Below, in pieces: positions 1 through 8,068 of a stretch of 64,000 nt of DNA. The stretch is from Rhodoferax bucti (GTDB lineage Bacteria; Pseudomonadota; Gammaproteobacteria; Burkholderiales; Burkholderiaceae_C), in the NCBI RefSeq assembly GCF_005876985.1, contig NZ_VAHD01000001.1, positions 434,001 to 498,000 on the forward strand. Direction: 5' to 3'. A model generated the notes under the pieces. The model had not been told where the DNA came from. It did no database searches and worked only from the letters and a program-made list of their open reading frames with translations. The position numbers and the translations under genes are program-made. Every line of letters starts with the position of its first letter. Within the stretch, counting starts at the first letter, position 1.

Positions 1-206
1 CCGTCAAAGCGCACTGTGCCTTGTGAGGGTGTGACCAAGCCCGACATGATGTTGAGCAAGGTGGTCTTGCCGCAGCCCGAAGGGCCCAGCAGCGCGTAGG
101 CACCACCGTCGTCAAAGGTCATCTTCAAAGGCAGCAACGCGTAGTCACTGTCCTGCTGCGGATTGGCCCGATAAGCGTGGGCTAAGTCAAGTTCTATGCG
201 TGCCAT
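1..206 (-). CDS. glpT: Glycerol ABC transporter ATP-binding protein GlpT (N-terminal part, cut by window edge)
   Basis: Only the first 68 codons are in the window; the rest lies beyond base 1. The reading from ATG at 206 contains the Walker A motif GPSGCGKTT, so this is an ABC ATPase of the sugar/glycerol (CUT1) type. It starts one base after the stop of the neighbouring ATPase gene, so the two are co-transcribed. Two tandem ATPase genes beside a GlpR-type regulator and glycerol kinase are the arrangement known for GlpSTPQV glycerol importers of rhizobia and Burkholderiales. The family call is firm; the glycerol substrate is inferred from neighbours. Confidence 0.8.
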   Translation of the reverse strand, partial: MARIELDLAHAYRANPQQDSDYALLPLKMTFDDGGAYALLGPSGCGKTTLLNIMSGLVTPSQGTVRFD

Positions 207-207
207 A

Positions 208-1281
208 TCAGCGTCCTTTGCTGCGCACTGGCGCCAGCAGCAACATGCCCTGCGCATCAAACACGTAGACCTGCGCCGGGTTAAAGAAGAAAGTGCAAGG
301 CTGGCCCAGCTCAAAGTGATGCACACCGGTGAGCTGCGCCACCAGCTCACCCAGCGGTGTCTCAAAGTGCACAAAGGTGTCGGTACCCGAAATCTCGGCC
401 AGCTCCACCGTGCCTACCAACGCTACATCGCCTTCCTGGGCGCGCACGCGCAGTGCACTGGCGCGCATGCCCACGGTCAGTGCAGCAGACGGGGTGGGTG
501 GCAAAGCCAGTGGCAACAGTGGCCCTTGCACCATTTGCACACCGGTGGGCGCCACGCTGGCAGCCAACAGGTTCATGGGTGGATCGCTGAAGGCGCGCGC
601 CACGCGGATCGATTGCGGTGCGTGGAACACTTCAGCCGTCGGGCCGTACTGCAGCAGCTCACCAGCATCGAGCACAGCGGTGTAGCCGCCCAGCAGCAGG
701 GCTTCGCCGGGTTCGGTGGTGGCATAAATCACGGTGGAGTCGCCTGCGGCAAACAGGGCGGTCAACTCATCGCGCAATTCTTCGCGCAACTTGTAATCCA
801 GGTTCACCAACGGTTCGTCCAGCAGCATCAGCGGTGCGCCTTTGGCCAACGCACGGGCCAAGGCAACGCGCTGCTGCTGGCCACCCGACAACTCTGCCGG
901 GTAGCGATCCAGAAACATTTCAATGTGCAGCTTTTCGGCCAGCTCGCGCACGCGCTGGTCCACCTGCTTATCGCCGCGAAGCTTCAGCGGCGAAGCAATG
1001 TTGTCGCGAACCTTGAGCGAGGGGTAGTTGATGAACTGCTGGTAGACCATAGCCACGTTGCGCTCGCGCACCGGCACGCCCGTCACATCCCCCCCATCCA
1101 CCCGCACCTTACCGGCACTGGGTGCATCCAAGCCCGCCATGACGCGCATCAGGCTGGTTTTGCCTGCCTGGGTTGCGCCCAACAGCACGGTTACAGCCCC
1201 ACTGCGCGGAGCCAGACTCATGTCGTACAGCCAAGTCTGTGGCCCTACTTTTTTGCTGATGCCTTCCAGAGTCAACTGCAT
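208..1281 (-). CDS. glpS: Glycerol ABC transporter ATP-binding protein GlpS
   Basis: This 357-residue ABC ATPase would energise uptake of glycerol across the inner membrane. Visible motifs are Walker A GATQAGKTS near residue 36, the signature LSGGQQQR, and Walker B with LMLLDEP. A C-terminal TOBE-like region of about 120 residues ends the protein. The ATG at 1281 is preferred over the GTG one codon upstream because an AGGTGG ribosome-binding site lies just before it. The second ATPase begins one base after its stop. The gene diverges from glpR across a 160-bp region with repeated TTCG motifs. The Walker A motif has Ala where Gly or Ser is more usual before GKT. The substrate is inferred from glpR-glpK next door. 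Confidence 0.85.
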   Translation of the reverse strand: MQLTLEGISKKVGPQTWLYDMSLAPRSGAVTVLLGATQAGKTSLMRVMAGLDAPSAGKVRVDGGDVTGVPVRERNVAMVYQQFINYPSLKVRDNIASPLKLRGDKQVDQRVRELAEKLHIEMFLDRYPAELSGGQQQRVALARALAKGAPLMLLDEPLVNLDYKLREELRDELTALFAAGDSTVIYATTEPGEALLLGGYTAVLDAGELLQYGPTAEVFHAPQSIRVARAFSDPPMNLLAASVAPTGVQMVQGPLLPLALPPTPSAALTVGMRASALRVRAQEGDVALVGTVELAEISGTDTFVHFETPLGELVAQLTGVHHFELGQPCTFFFNPAQVYVFDAQGMLLLAPVRSKGR

Positions 1282-1320
1282 CACGCCACCTTTTTTTGTT
1301 GCATTGAGAACCCAGATGAA

Positions 1321-1400
1321 TTTTCGAATTCGCGAATTATTGTTCGTTTCGATTCGTTTTATCTCGGTACTAACCCTATCCGCATTCCTTTTGATTCGTT
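1321..1400. promoter_or_regulatory. Candidate GlpR operator cluster in the glpS/glpR divergent promoter region
   Basis: The 160-bp gap between two divergent genes carries six TTCG cores (starting at 1323, 1329, 1343, 1348, 1353 and 1395), several inside TTCGTTT or ATTCGTTTT. A perfect 12-bp palindrome, AATTCGCGAATT, lies at 1327-1338. DeoR-family GlpR proteins are known to bind TTCG-containing repeats. The region is clearly more AT-rich than its surroundings. The binding role is inferred; no footprint can be seen in sequence. Confidence 0.6.
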
Positions 1401-1442
1401 TTACAGTCTGGCCGGCCCCACCGTTCGGGGTACAAATACACC

Positions 1443-2204
1443 ATGCACCCCAACCCCCGACAACTCACCCTGCTCTCCGTCGTCCAGGCACAGGGCTCCG
1501 TCACCGTGGAGCAACTGGCAGAGACTTTGGGCGTGACACTGCAAACCGTGCGGCGCGATGTGCAGCGCCTGGCCGACGAGGGCCTGCTGGCCCGCTTCCA
1601 CGGCGGCGTGCGAGTGCCCAGCTCCACCACCGAGAACATTGCCCACCAACAGCGCGAAAGCCTGAATGCAGAAGGCAAATCGCGCATTGCGCGCGCGGTA
1701 GCCGCTGCCGTGCCCAATGACTGCTCCCTGATCTTGAACATCGGTACCACCACCGAGGCGATTGCGCGCGCGCTCTTACACCACAGCGGCCTGCGCGTGA
1801 TTACCAACAACTTGAACGTGGCCAGCATCCTGAGCACCAACCCGCAATGCGAGGTGATCGTGGTAGGCGGCGTGGTGCGCGGGCGGGACCAGGGCATCGT
1901 GGGCGAAGCGGCGGTGGATTTCATCCGCCAGTTCAAGGTGGACCTGGCGCTCATCGGCATTTCCGGCATTGAGGCCGACGGCACCCTGCGCGACTACGAC
2001 TACCGCGAGGTGAAGGTGGCGCAAACCATCATTTCGCATGCGCGCGAAGTCTGGCTGGCGGCCGACATCAGCAAGTTCAACCGCCCTGCCATGGTGGAGG
2101 TGGCCACGCTGTCGCAGATCGACCGGCTGTTCACCGACGCCCCCCCGCCCGAGCCCTTTGCCGCGCTACTCGCCGAAGCCCAGGTGCGCCTGGACGTGGC
2201 GTAA
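1443..2204 (+). CDS. glpR: DeoR-family glycerol-3-phosphate regulon repressor GlpR
   Basis: A 253-residue DeoR-family repressor. The N-terminal helix-turn-helix spans roughly residues 18-45 (VTVEQLAETLGVTLQTVRRD), followed by the family's R-FHGGV segment. A DeoRC sugar-phosphate sensor domain follows, with NIGTTTEAIA near residue 98 and the IGISGI stretch near residue 175. GlpR normally releases DNA on binding glycerol-3-phosphate. It is divergent from glpS and sits 36 bp upstream of glpK in the same direction, so it probably controls both. The call as GlpR rather than another DeoR paralogue rests on glpK and the paired ATPase genes. Confidence 0.85.
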   Translation: MHPNPRQLTLLSVVQAQGSVTVEQLAETLGVTLQTVRRDVQRLADEGLLARFHGGVRVPSSTTENIAHQQRESLNAEGKSRIARAVAAAVPNDCSLILNIGTTTEAIARALLHHSGLRVITNNLNVASILSTNPQCEVIVVGGVVRGRDQGIVGEAAVDFIRQFKVDLALIGISGIEADGTLRDYDYREVKVAQTIISHAREVWLAADISKFNRPAMVEVATLSQIDRLFTDAPPPEPFAALLAEAQVRLDVA

Positions 2205-2240
2205 TCTTCATCTGCCTGCCGTAACGAGAAACTGCTCCCC

Positions 2241-3731
2241 ATGACCTACTTGCTCGCCCTCGACCAGGGTACCTCCAGCTCCCGCAGCATTGTGTTTGAC
2301 GAAACCGGCCACACCGTAGCCGTGGCCCAACTGGAACTGACACAGATCTACCCGCAACCCGGCTGGGTGGAGCACGACGCGCTGGAAATCTGGCGCATCC
2401 AGCTCGCCACTGCACGCGACGCCCTAGCCAAAGCCGGTATCACGGCCGCGCAGGTGAAGGCCGTGGGCATTACCAACCAGCGCGAAACCACGGTGGTGTG
2501 GAACCGCAAGACCGGCGTGCCCATCCACCACGCTATCGTGTGGCAAGACCGCCGCGCCGAACCCACCTGCGCCGACCTGCGCGCGCGCGGGCTGGCCGAC
2601 ACCATCCAAGCGAAAACGGGGCTGCTGGTGGACGCCTACTTCTCCGGCACCAAACTCAAATGGATTCTGGACAACGTGCCCGGCGCACGCGCGCAAGCTG
2701 CAAATGGTGAACTGGCCTTTGGCACCATCGACAGCTGGCTGATCTGGCAACTGACCGAGGGCAAAGTACACGTGACGGACGTGAGCAATGCCTCGCGCAC
2801 CATGCTCTTCAATGTGCACACCAATTTGTGGGACGAGGACCTGCTAGCCGCGCTGGACATTCCCGCCAGCCTGATGCCCACGGTGCAGCCCTCGGCATCA
2901 TTGTTTGGTGAAGTGGCGCCCGCGCTACTGGGTCATGCGATCCCGATTGGCGGCGTGGCGGGCGACCAGCAAAGCGCGCTCTTCGGCCAAGCCTGCTTCA
3001 AGGCCGGCATGGTGAAGAACACCTACGGCACAGGCTGCTTCATGCTGATGCACACCGGCGGTAACTTCCAAACCTCGCACAACGGCCTCATCACCACCAG
3101 CGCGGCACAAACCTCGACCCAGCCCCAGTTCGCTCTGGAGGGTAGCGTGTTTGTGGGCGGCGCCGTGGTGCAGTGGTTGCGCGACGGGCTGCATGCCATC
3201 CAGGGCAGTGGCGAAGTGCAAAGCCTCGCGCAAAGCGTGCCCGACTCGGGCGGCGTGATCGTGGTGCCCGCCTTTACCGGCCTGGGTGCACCGTATTGGA
3301 AGCCTGATGCGCGCGGCTCCATTACAGGCCTCACCCGGGGTTCAACGCTCGCCCACATTGCGCGAGCTGCTCTCGAAAGCATAGCATTTCAAAGTGCCGC
3401 CCTGCTGCAAGCCATGAGCCGCGACGCGGTGAGTGCGGGCGCAGCAGCGGTGTCGGAGCTGCGGGTAGACGGAGGAGCGTGTGTGAATGACCTGCTGATG
3501 CAGTTCCAGGCAGACCTGTTGGGCATCCCCGTGGTGCGCCCGGCCGTCACCGAGACCACCGCCCTCGGTGCGGCTTACCTGGCCGGGCTGACCACCGGCG
3601 TGTACCGCAGCACCGACGAGTTGAGCGACCTGTGGAAGGCCGAGCGCCGCTTCCTGCCCACCCTCGCCCCCGCGCGCGCCAAGGAGTTGATGGACCGCTG
3701 GGAGCACGCGGTGCGCCAGACCACGCTGTAA
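2241..3731 (+). CDS. glpK: Glycerol kinase
   Basis: Glycerol kinase (496 residues, the normal family length) makes sn-glycerol-3-phosphate from glycerol and ATP. FGGY-family marks are present: the N-terminal [16 protein letters not shown] phosphate loop, [15 protein letters not shown], the glycerol-binding WQDRR, the [14 protein letters not shown] loop, and the late [19 protein letters not shown] adenosine motif. It follows glpR by 36 bp. Around 3356-3388 the codons become unusual for this genome (ATA, TTT, AGT), although the encoded [11 protein letters not shown] is conserved. That short stretch resembles the interspersed repeat described elsewhere in the window. Confidence 0.95.
   Translation: MTYLLALDQGTSSSRSIVFDETGHTVAVAQLELTQIYPQPGWVEHDALEIWRIQLATARDALAKAGITAAQVKAVGITNQRETTVVWNRKTGVPIHHAIVWQDRRAEPTCADLRARGLADTIQAKTGLLVDAYFSGTKLKWILDNVPGARAQAANGELAFGTIDSWLIWQLTEGKVHVTDVSNASRTMLFNVHTNLWDEDLLAALDIPASLMPTVQPSASLFGEVAPALLGHAIPIGGVAGDQQSALFGQACFKAGMVKNTYGTGCFMLMHTGGNFQTSHNGLITTSAAQTSTQPQFALEGSVFVGGAVVQWLRDGLHAIQGSGEVQSLAQSVPDSGGVIVVPAFTGLGAPYWKPDARGSITGLTRGSTLAHIARAALESIAFQSAALLQAMSRDAVSAGAAAVSELRVDGGACVNDLLMQFQADLLGIPVVRPAVTETTALGAAYLAGLTTGVYRSTDELSDLWKAERRFLPTLAPARAKELMDRWEHAVRQTTL
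3356..3388. repeat. Possible diverged GCTAY-N7-ATAGC repeat inside glpK
   Basis: GCTCT at 3369, seven bases, then ATAGC at 3381, preceded by TGCGCGAGC. This differs from the clear copies at only a few bases. The encoded peptide is the conserved glycerol kinase segment, so the match may be chance. The rare ATA isoleucine codon makes a local sequence replacement conceivable. Confidence 0.3.
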
Positions 3732-3846
3732 ACCAACAGCCACAGGCGGCGGCTTGGGCGCGGTTGTCAGCCGCCGTTGGGCTGGCAGCCACGGCATTGG
3801 CTAGACTTGCGCGCTCCAACCCACCCCACACAGAGGACGACACACC

Positions 3847-4662
3847 ATGGGCAAGCGCATTGCATTCATAGGCGGCGGCAATATGGCCAGCGCCATCATC
3901 GGCGGGCTGATCCGCCAACGCATTCCGGCCGCCGACATCGATGTGGTGGAGCCCTGGGACGAAGCCCGCACCCGCCTGGCGGCAGACTTCGGCCTGCAGC
4001 CCCGCGCCGAAGCCGGTGATTTTCTGGCCGCCGCCGACCTGATCGTCTGGGCCGTCAAACCCCAGACCTTCAAAGACGCCGCTGCGGCTGTGCGCGCGCA
4101 TAACCACACCGCCCTGCACCTGAGCGTGGCAGCCGGCATTACCAGCGCCAGCATTGCGCAGTGGCTGGGGAGCGAGCGCATCATCCGCACCATGCCCAAT
4201 ACGCCGGCGCTCATTGGCAAAGGGATCACCGCTTTGTTTGCCCGCCCGGCCGTGACCGCTGAGGACAAAACTTGGGCGGACCAAGTGATCGCCACCACCG
4301 GCGCCACCGTCTGGCTCACCGCGGAAGAGCAGTTGGATGCGGTGACCGCCATCAGCGGCTCCGGCCCGGCCTACATGTTCTATTTCATGGAAGCCATGAC
4401 CGAGGCCGGTGCCCGCATGGGCCTGGCGCGCGAACAGGCCTACCAACTGGCGGTGGCCACCTTTATCGGCGCAGGCGAGCTGGCCCGGGCCTCCACCGAG
4501 CCACCCGAGAGTCTGCGCGCCAAGGTCACATCCAAAGGCGGCACCACCTATGCCGCCATCACCTCCATGGACGAAAGCGGCATCAAAGACCTGTTTGCCA
4601 AAGCCCTGTTTGCCGCCCACCACCGGGCCGGCGAGCTGGGTGCAGAGTTCGGCAAAGCCTGA
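3847..4662 (+). CDS. proC: Pyrroline-5-carboxylate reductase
   Basis: ProC reduces 1-pyrroline-5-carboxylate to proline with NAD(P)H, the last step of proline synthesis. The 271-residue protein opens with the Rossmann fingerprint IAFIGGGNMASAIIGGL. It has the family's RTMPNTPALIGKG segment near residue 116 and the C-terminal signature AISGSGPAYMFYFMEAM, followed by TSKGGTT near residue 220. An AGAGGA ribosome-binding site precedes the ATG. It is a single transcription unit between glpK and an unrelated export pair. proA lies about 38 kb away in the same window. Confidence 0.96.
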   Translation: MGKRIAFIGGGNMASAIIGGLIRQRIPAADIDVVEPWDEARTRLAADFGLQPRAEAGDFLAAADLIVWAVKPQTFKDAAAAVRAHNHTALHLSVAAGITSASIAQWLGSERIIRTMPNTPALIGKGITALFARPAVTAEDKTWADQVIATTGATVWLTAEEQLDAVTAISGSGPAYMFYFMEAMTEAGARMGLAREQAYQLAVATFIGAGELARASTEPPESLRAKVTSKGGTTYAAITSMDESGIKDLFAKALFAAHHRAGELGAEFGKA

Positions 4663-4726
4663 GCCGACAGGCTCCGCGCTTTACAAACGTAACAATCTGC
4701 CCCCCCCAGGTCGGGGCGCGGCTACC

Positions 4727-6301
4727 ATGCGCAGCATGAACCGCCCGCTCTGCCCCTACCGCCTCCAGATCGCCCTGCTTGTGGGCTTCGCGCTGACGAC
4801 CTTCAGCGCCTGTGCCCCCCTGCCACCTGCAGGCGCCACGGGCAGTGGTCTACCATCTGCCAATAGCCCGGCGCAATACGCCTGGCTCAACCGAGTCACC
4901 TGGGGCGCCACGACCTCGGCGGCCCGCCAGCTGGAGCAGCTCGGCCAAGCCCGTTGGCTGCAACAACAACTCCAGCCCCAGGATGCCAAGCTGCCCGAGC
5001 CGGCCCAGGGCACCGTGCGGGCCATGACCATCAGCCAGACCGGCCTGACCGATCTGGTGCTCAAAATGGAGCAGCAGCGCAAAGACTCGGACACCCTCAA
5101 GGACGACACCGAGAAAAAAGCGGCCCAGCAGGCCTACCAGAATGAGCTGACCCGCCTCTCCCGCGAGGCCGCCACCCGCCACCTGCTGCGCGCGCTCTAC
5201 AGCCCGGCCCAGGTGCAGGAGCAGATGACCTGGTTCTGGCTCAACCACTTCAATGTGCACCTCTACAAGCACAACCTGCGCGCCATGCTGGGCGACTATG
5301 AAGACCATGCCCTGCGCGACCACGCGCTGGGCCGCTTCCGCGACCTTTTGGGTACCGTGACCTACCACCCGGCCATGCTGCGCTACCTGGACAACGAGCA
5401 AAACGCGGCCGGCCGCATCAACGAAAACTTTGCTCGCGAGCTGATGGAGCTGCACACCCTGGGCGTGGATGGAGGCTACAGCCAGAAAGACGTGCAAGAG
5501 CTGGCCCGCGTGCTCACCGGCGTGGGCGTGAACCTCAACACCGGCAACCCGAGCATGCGCAAAGAGCTCAACCGGCTGTACGTGCGCAAAGGGCTGTTTG
5601 AGTTCAACCCCCAGCGCCACGACATGGCGCCCAAAACCCTGCTGGGCGCCACCGTGCCTGGCGAGGGCCTGGGCGAGGTGGATGCCGCGTTGGACATGCT
5701 GGCCCGCCACCCGTCCACCGCCCGCTTCATCAGCCGCAAGCTGGCCACCTACTGGCTCTCCGACAACCCGCCCCAGGCCCTGATTGACCGCATGGCCGCG
5801 ACCTGGAAAGCCACCGACGGCCAAATCGCCAAAGTGCTGGAAACCCTGTTCACCGCGCCCGAGTTTGTGAATGCGCCCGCCACCAAGTTCAAGGACCCGG
5901 TGCGCTACGTGGTGTCGTCAGTGCGACTGGCGTATGACGACAAGGTGGTGCTCAACGTCGGGCCCATGCTGAACTGGATCAACCGCATGGGCGAACCACT
6001 GTATGGCCGCCAGACACCGGACGGCTACCCGCTGGTGGCCTCGGGCTGGGACAGTGCCGGCCAGCTCACCACCCGCTTCGAGATTGCCAAAGCCATCGGC
6101 TCGGGCAGCGCCGGCCTCTTCAAAACCGAGGGCCCACAGCCCACCGAAAAAGCAGCCTTCCCCCAGCTGGCCAATGCGCTGTATTACCAGGCCATCCAGG
6201 GCACGCTCAGCCCGGCCACCCGCAGCGCGCTGGAGCAGGCCAACTCGCCGCAGGAGTGGAACACTTTCCTGCTGGCCGCCCCCGAATCCATGCGCCGCTG
6301 A
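4727..6301 (+). CDS. DUF1800 family secreted (lipo)protein
   Basis: About 524 residues. The N-terminus has a hydrophobic stretch ending in FSACAPLP, which looks like a lipobox, so the product is probably an exported lipoprotein. The body matches DUF1800: FWLNHFNVH, the core NENFARELMELHTLGVDGGY, then DVQELARVLTG and SRKLATYWLSD. The biochemical role of the family is not known to me. It is followed 37 bp later by a DUF1501 gene, the usual partner of DUF1800, and both look envelope-directed. Start choice is between ATG at 4727 and ATG at 4736; neither has a strong ribosome-binding site. Confidence 0.85.
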   Translation: MRSMNRPLCPYRLQIALLVGFALTTFSACAPLPPAGATGSGLPSANSPAQYAWLNRVTWGATTSAARQLEQLGQARWLQQQLQPQDAKLPEPAQGTVRAMTISQTGLTDLVLKMEQQRKDSDTLKDDTEKKAAQQAYQNELTRLSREAATRHLLRALYSPAQVQEQMTWFWLNHFNVHLYKHNLRAMLGDYEDHALRDHALGRFRDLLGTVTYHPAMLRYLDNEQNAAGRINENFARELMELHTLGVDGGYSQKDVQELARVLTGVGVNLNTGNPSMRKELNRLYVRKGLFEFNPQRHDMAPKTLLGATVPGEGLGEVDAALDMLARHPSTARFISRKLATYWLSDNPPQALIDRMAATWKATDGQIAKVLETLFTAPEFVNAPATKFKDPVRYVVSSVRLAYDDKVVLNVGPMLNWINRMGEPLYGRQTPDGYPLVASGWDSAGQLTTRFEIAKAIGSGSAGLFKTEGPQPTEKAAFPQLANALYYQAIQGTLSPATRSALEQANSPQEWNTFLLAAPESMRR

Positions 6302-6338
6302 GCGCCACGCCCCTCAAGGCCACCCACCGGAGTCCGCC

Positions 6339-7556
6339 ATGCAACGTCGCCAGTTTTTGCGCTCTGCCCTGCACACAACCGCAGCTGCCACCTTGGCGCT
6401 GCCGGGTGTGCGGCTACATGCCGCCACGGCGGCGGCTACAGGAGCGCCCAAGTTTTTGTTCGTCTTTCTGCGTGGGGGCATGGACGCGGCCAGCCTGCTG
6501 GTACCCACGGGCAGCAGCTTTTACTACGAGGCTCGGCCGGAGATTGCCATTGCCAAACCCTCGTCCGACCTGGCCAGTGCCCTGCCCCTCACGGCCGACT
6601 GGGGCTTGCACCCCGCGCTGCGCGAATCGCTCTATCCGCTCTACCAGCAAGGCGAGCTAGCCTTTGTGCCCTTTAGCGGCACCGACGACCTCTCGCGCAG
6701 CCACTTCGAAACACAAGACAGCATCGAGCTGGGTCAGTTGAACAACGGCAGCATCCAGTACGGTTCGGGCTTTTTGAACCGCTTGGCCACGCAGCTGCAG
6801 GGCAACAAAGCGGCCCAACCCATGGCATTTACTGACCAGCTACCCATTGCCATGCAGGGCAGCCTGCGGGTGCCCAACACCGGCCTGCGCAACCTCTCCA
6901 AGCCCTCGGTGGACAACCGCCAGAGCGGCATCATCGCCGGCATGTACAAGGGCACCGCCATGGAAACCACGGTGCAAAGCGGCTTTGCGGTGCGCGACCA
7001 GGTGATGCGCGAAATGTCCGCCGAGATGGACGCCGCCAGCCGCGGCGCCATCACCGCCAAGGGCTTTGAGCTGGAGGCTCGCCGCATTGCCCGCCTGATG
7101 CGCAACCAGTACGCCCTGGGCTTTGTGGATGTGGGCGGCTGGGACACCCACGTGGCGCAAGGTGCCGCCACCGGCTATCTCGCCAGCCGGCTCGACGAGC
7201 TGGGCCAAGGTTTGTCTGCCTACGCGCAAGAAATGGGCAGCGCCTGGCGCAACACCGTGGTGGTGGTCATGAGCGAGTTCGGCCGCACCTTCCGCCAGAA
7301 CGGCAACCGCGGCACCGACCACGGGCACGGCAGTGTGATGTGGGTGCTGGGCGGCGCGGTGCACGGCAAGCAGGTGGTCGGCGAGCAGGTGCAGATGACG
7401 GCGGCCACCCTGTTCCAAAACCGCGACTACGCGGTGCTCAATGAATACCGCAGCGTGCTGGGCGGCATCTTCAAGCGCCAGTGGGGCCTGAGCGACGGGC
7501 AGCTCAAAAGCGTATTTCCGGGCTACGCAGGCCCCAAGGACTGGGGCCTGGTGTAA
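6339..7556 (+). CDS. DUF1501 family Tat-exported protein
   Basis: 405 residues. The start MQRRQFLRSAL followed by a hydrophobic alanine-rich stretch is a twin-arginine (Tat) export signal, cut near residue 31. The mature part is DUF1501: FVFLRGGMDAASLLVP, HFETQDSIE, VGGWDTHVAQG, VVVMSEFGRTFRQNG and DHGHG. These His/Asp-rich motifs place the fold near alkaline phosphatases and sulfatases. Tat export suggests folding in the cytoplasm, perhaps with a metal. Pairing with the DUF1800 gene upstream implies a joint envelope function, but no substrate can be named. Confidence 0.88.
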   Translation: MQRRQFLRSALHTTAAATLALPGVRLHAATAAATGAPKFLFVFLRGGMDAASLLVPTGSSFYYEARPEIAIAKPSSDLASALPLTADWGLHPALRESLYPLYQQGELAFVPFSGTDDLSRSHFETQDSIELGQLNNGSIQYGSGFLNRLATQLQGNKAAQPMAFTDQLPIAMQGSLRVPNTGLRNLSKPSVDNRQSGIIAGMYKGTAMETTVQSGFAVRDQVMREMSAEMDAASRGAITAKGFELEARRIARLMRNQYALGFVDVGGWDTHVAQGAATGYLASRLDELGQGLSAYAQEMGSAWRNTVVVVMSEFGRTFRQNGNRGTDHGHGSVMWVLGGAVHGKQVVGEQVQMTAATLFQNRDYAVLNEYRSVLGGIFKRQWGLSDGQLKSVFPGYAGPKDWGLV

Positions 7557-7560
7557 GCAG

Positions 7561-7588
7561 AAGCGCGTCTTAAAAGCCTCACGCGCTT
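7561..7588 (+). terminator. Hairpin after the DUF1800/DUF1501 unit
   Basis: Perfect 8-bp stem, AAGCGCGT (7561-7568) pairing with ACGCGCTT (7581-7588), 12-nt loop, a few bases after the DUF1501 stop codon. No T-run follows, so it is either a weak terminator or an mRNA 3'-end stabiliser. Confidence 0.4.
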
Positions 7589-7666
7589 GTCACACAGGGT
7601 TCACGGCAAGGGCGCAATCTGCGGGACGCGGCATGTTGCCGTGTTTCACGAATAAGCGAGCCCAGA

Positions 7667-7948
7667 ATGACCCAAGACACATCCCCCGTGGCGGACGACC
7701 TGATGGACGAAGACTTTGAGACCATTGGCGACTACCACCGCATGGCCGCCCACCACTTCCAGGCCGCCGCCAAGCACCACCTAGCTGCTGCCGCGGCCGA
7801 TGACGAGGGTGACGACGAAGCCAACGCCCGCCACGCTTTTCTGGCCTACCGCCACCAGCTCAATGGCGTGCAGTGCGCCGAGATCGCCATGATGGAAAGC
7901 GACAGCTTGGACGATCCGTTTGACATTCCGTCTGACGACGCACAATAA
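7667..7948 (+). CDS. Small acidic histidine-containing hypothetical protein
   Basis: 93 residues, not recognised as a named family. The central part (residues about 22-67) is alanine- and histidine-rich, with an HHFQAAAKHHLAAA stretch and a later HAFLAYRHQ, likely two or three helices. Both ends are very acidic (DDLMDEDFE at the start, ESDSLDDPFDIPSDD at the end). No signal peptide or membrane segment is present. A strong intrinsic terminator follows, so it is transcribed on its own. Sense codon use matches its neighbours, which supports a real gene. Confidence 0.75.
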   Translation: MTQDTSPVADDLMDEDFETIGDYHRMAAHHFQAAAKHHLAAAAADDEGDDEANARHAFLAYRHQLNGVQCAEIAMMESDSLDDPFDIPSDDAQ

Positions 7949-7977
7949 GCCTCGCGCTGGCCTTGCCAGCTCCACGC

Positions 7978-8010
7978 AAAACCGGCTCTATGCAGATAGG
8001 CCGGTTTTTT
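7978..8010 (+). terminator. Intrinsic terminator
   Basis: Perfect 9-bp stem AAAACCGGC / GCCGGTTTT (7978-7986 and 8000-8008) with a 13-nt loop and a run of six T. It lies 30 bp after the stop of the small acidic protein gene. Confidence 0.85.
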
Positions 8011-8015
8011 GCCCC

Positions 8016-8060
8016 TAGCGCACGCGCTATTTGCGCAAGCAGCTATCAATTCAATAGCAA
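8016..8060. repeat. Interspersed GCTAY-N7-ATAGC repeat, copy at 8 kb
   Basis: Contains TGCGCAAGCAGCTAT, then CAATTCA, then ATAGC. It lies just past the terminator of the small acidic protein gene, and the stop codon of the leftward LysR gene falls nine bases beyond it. Confidence 0.75.
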
Positions 8061-8068
8061 ATTTCTCG

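Noticed and set aside
196..1536. Long open frame on the plus strand opposite glpS
   Set aside because: It is the antisense shadow of the ABC ATPase gene; its composition is His/Gln-rich and it has no domain.
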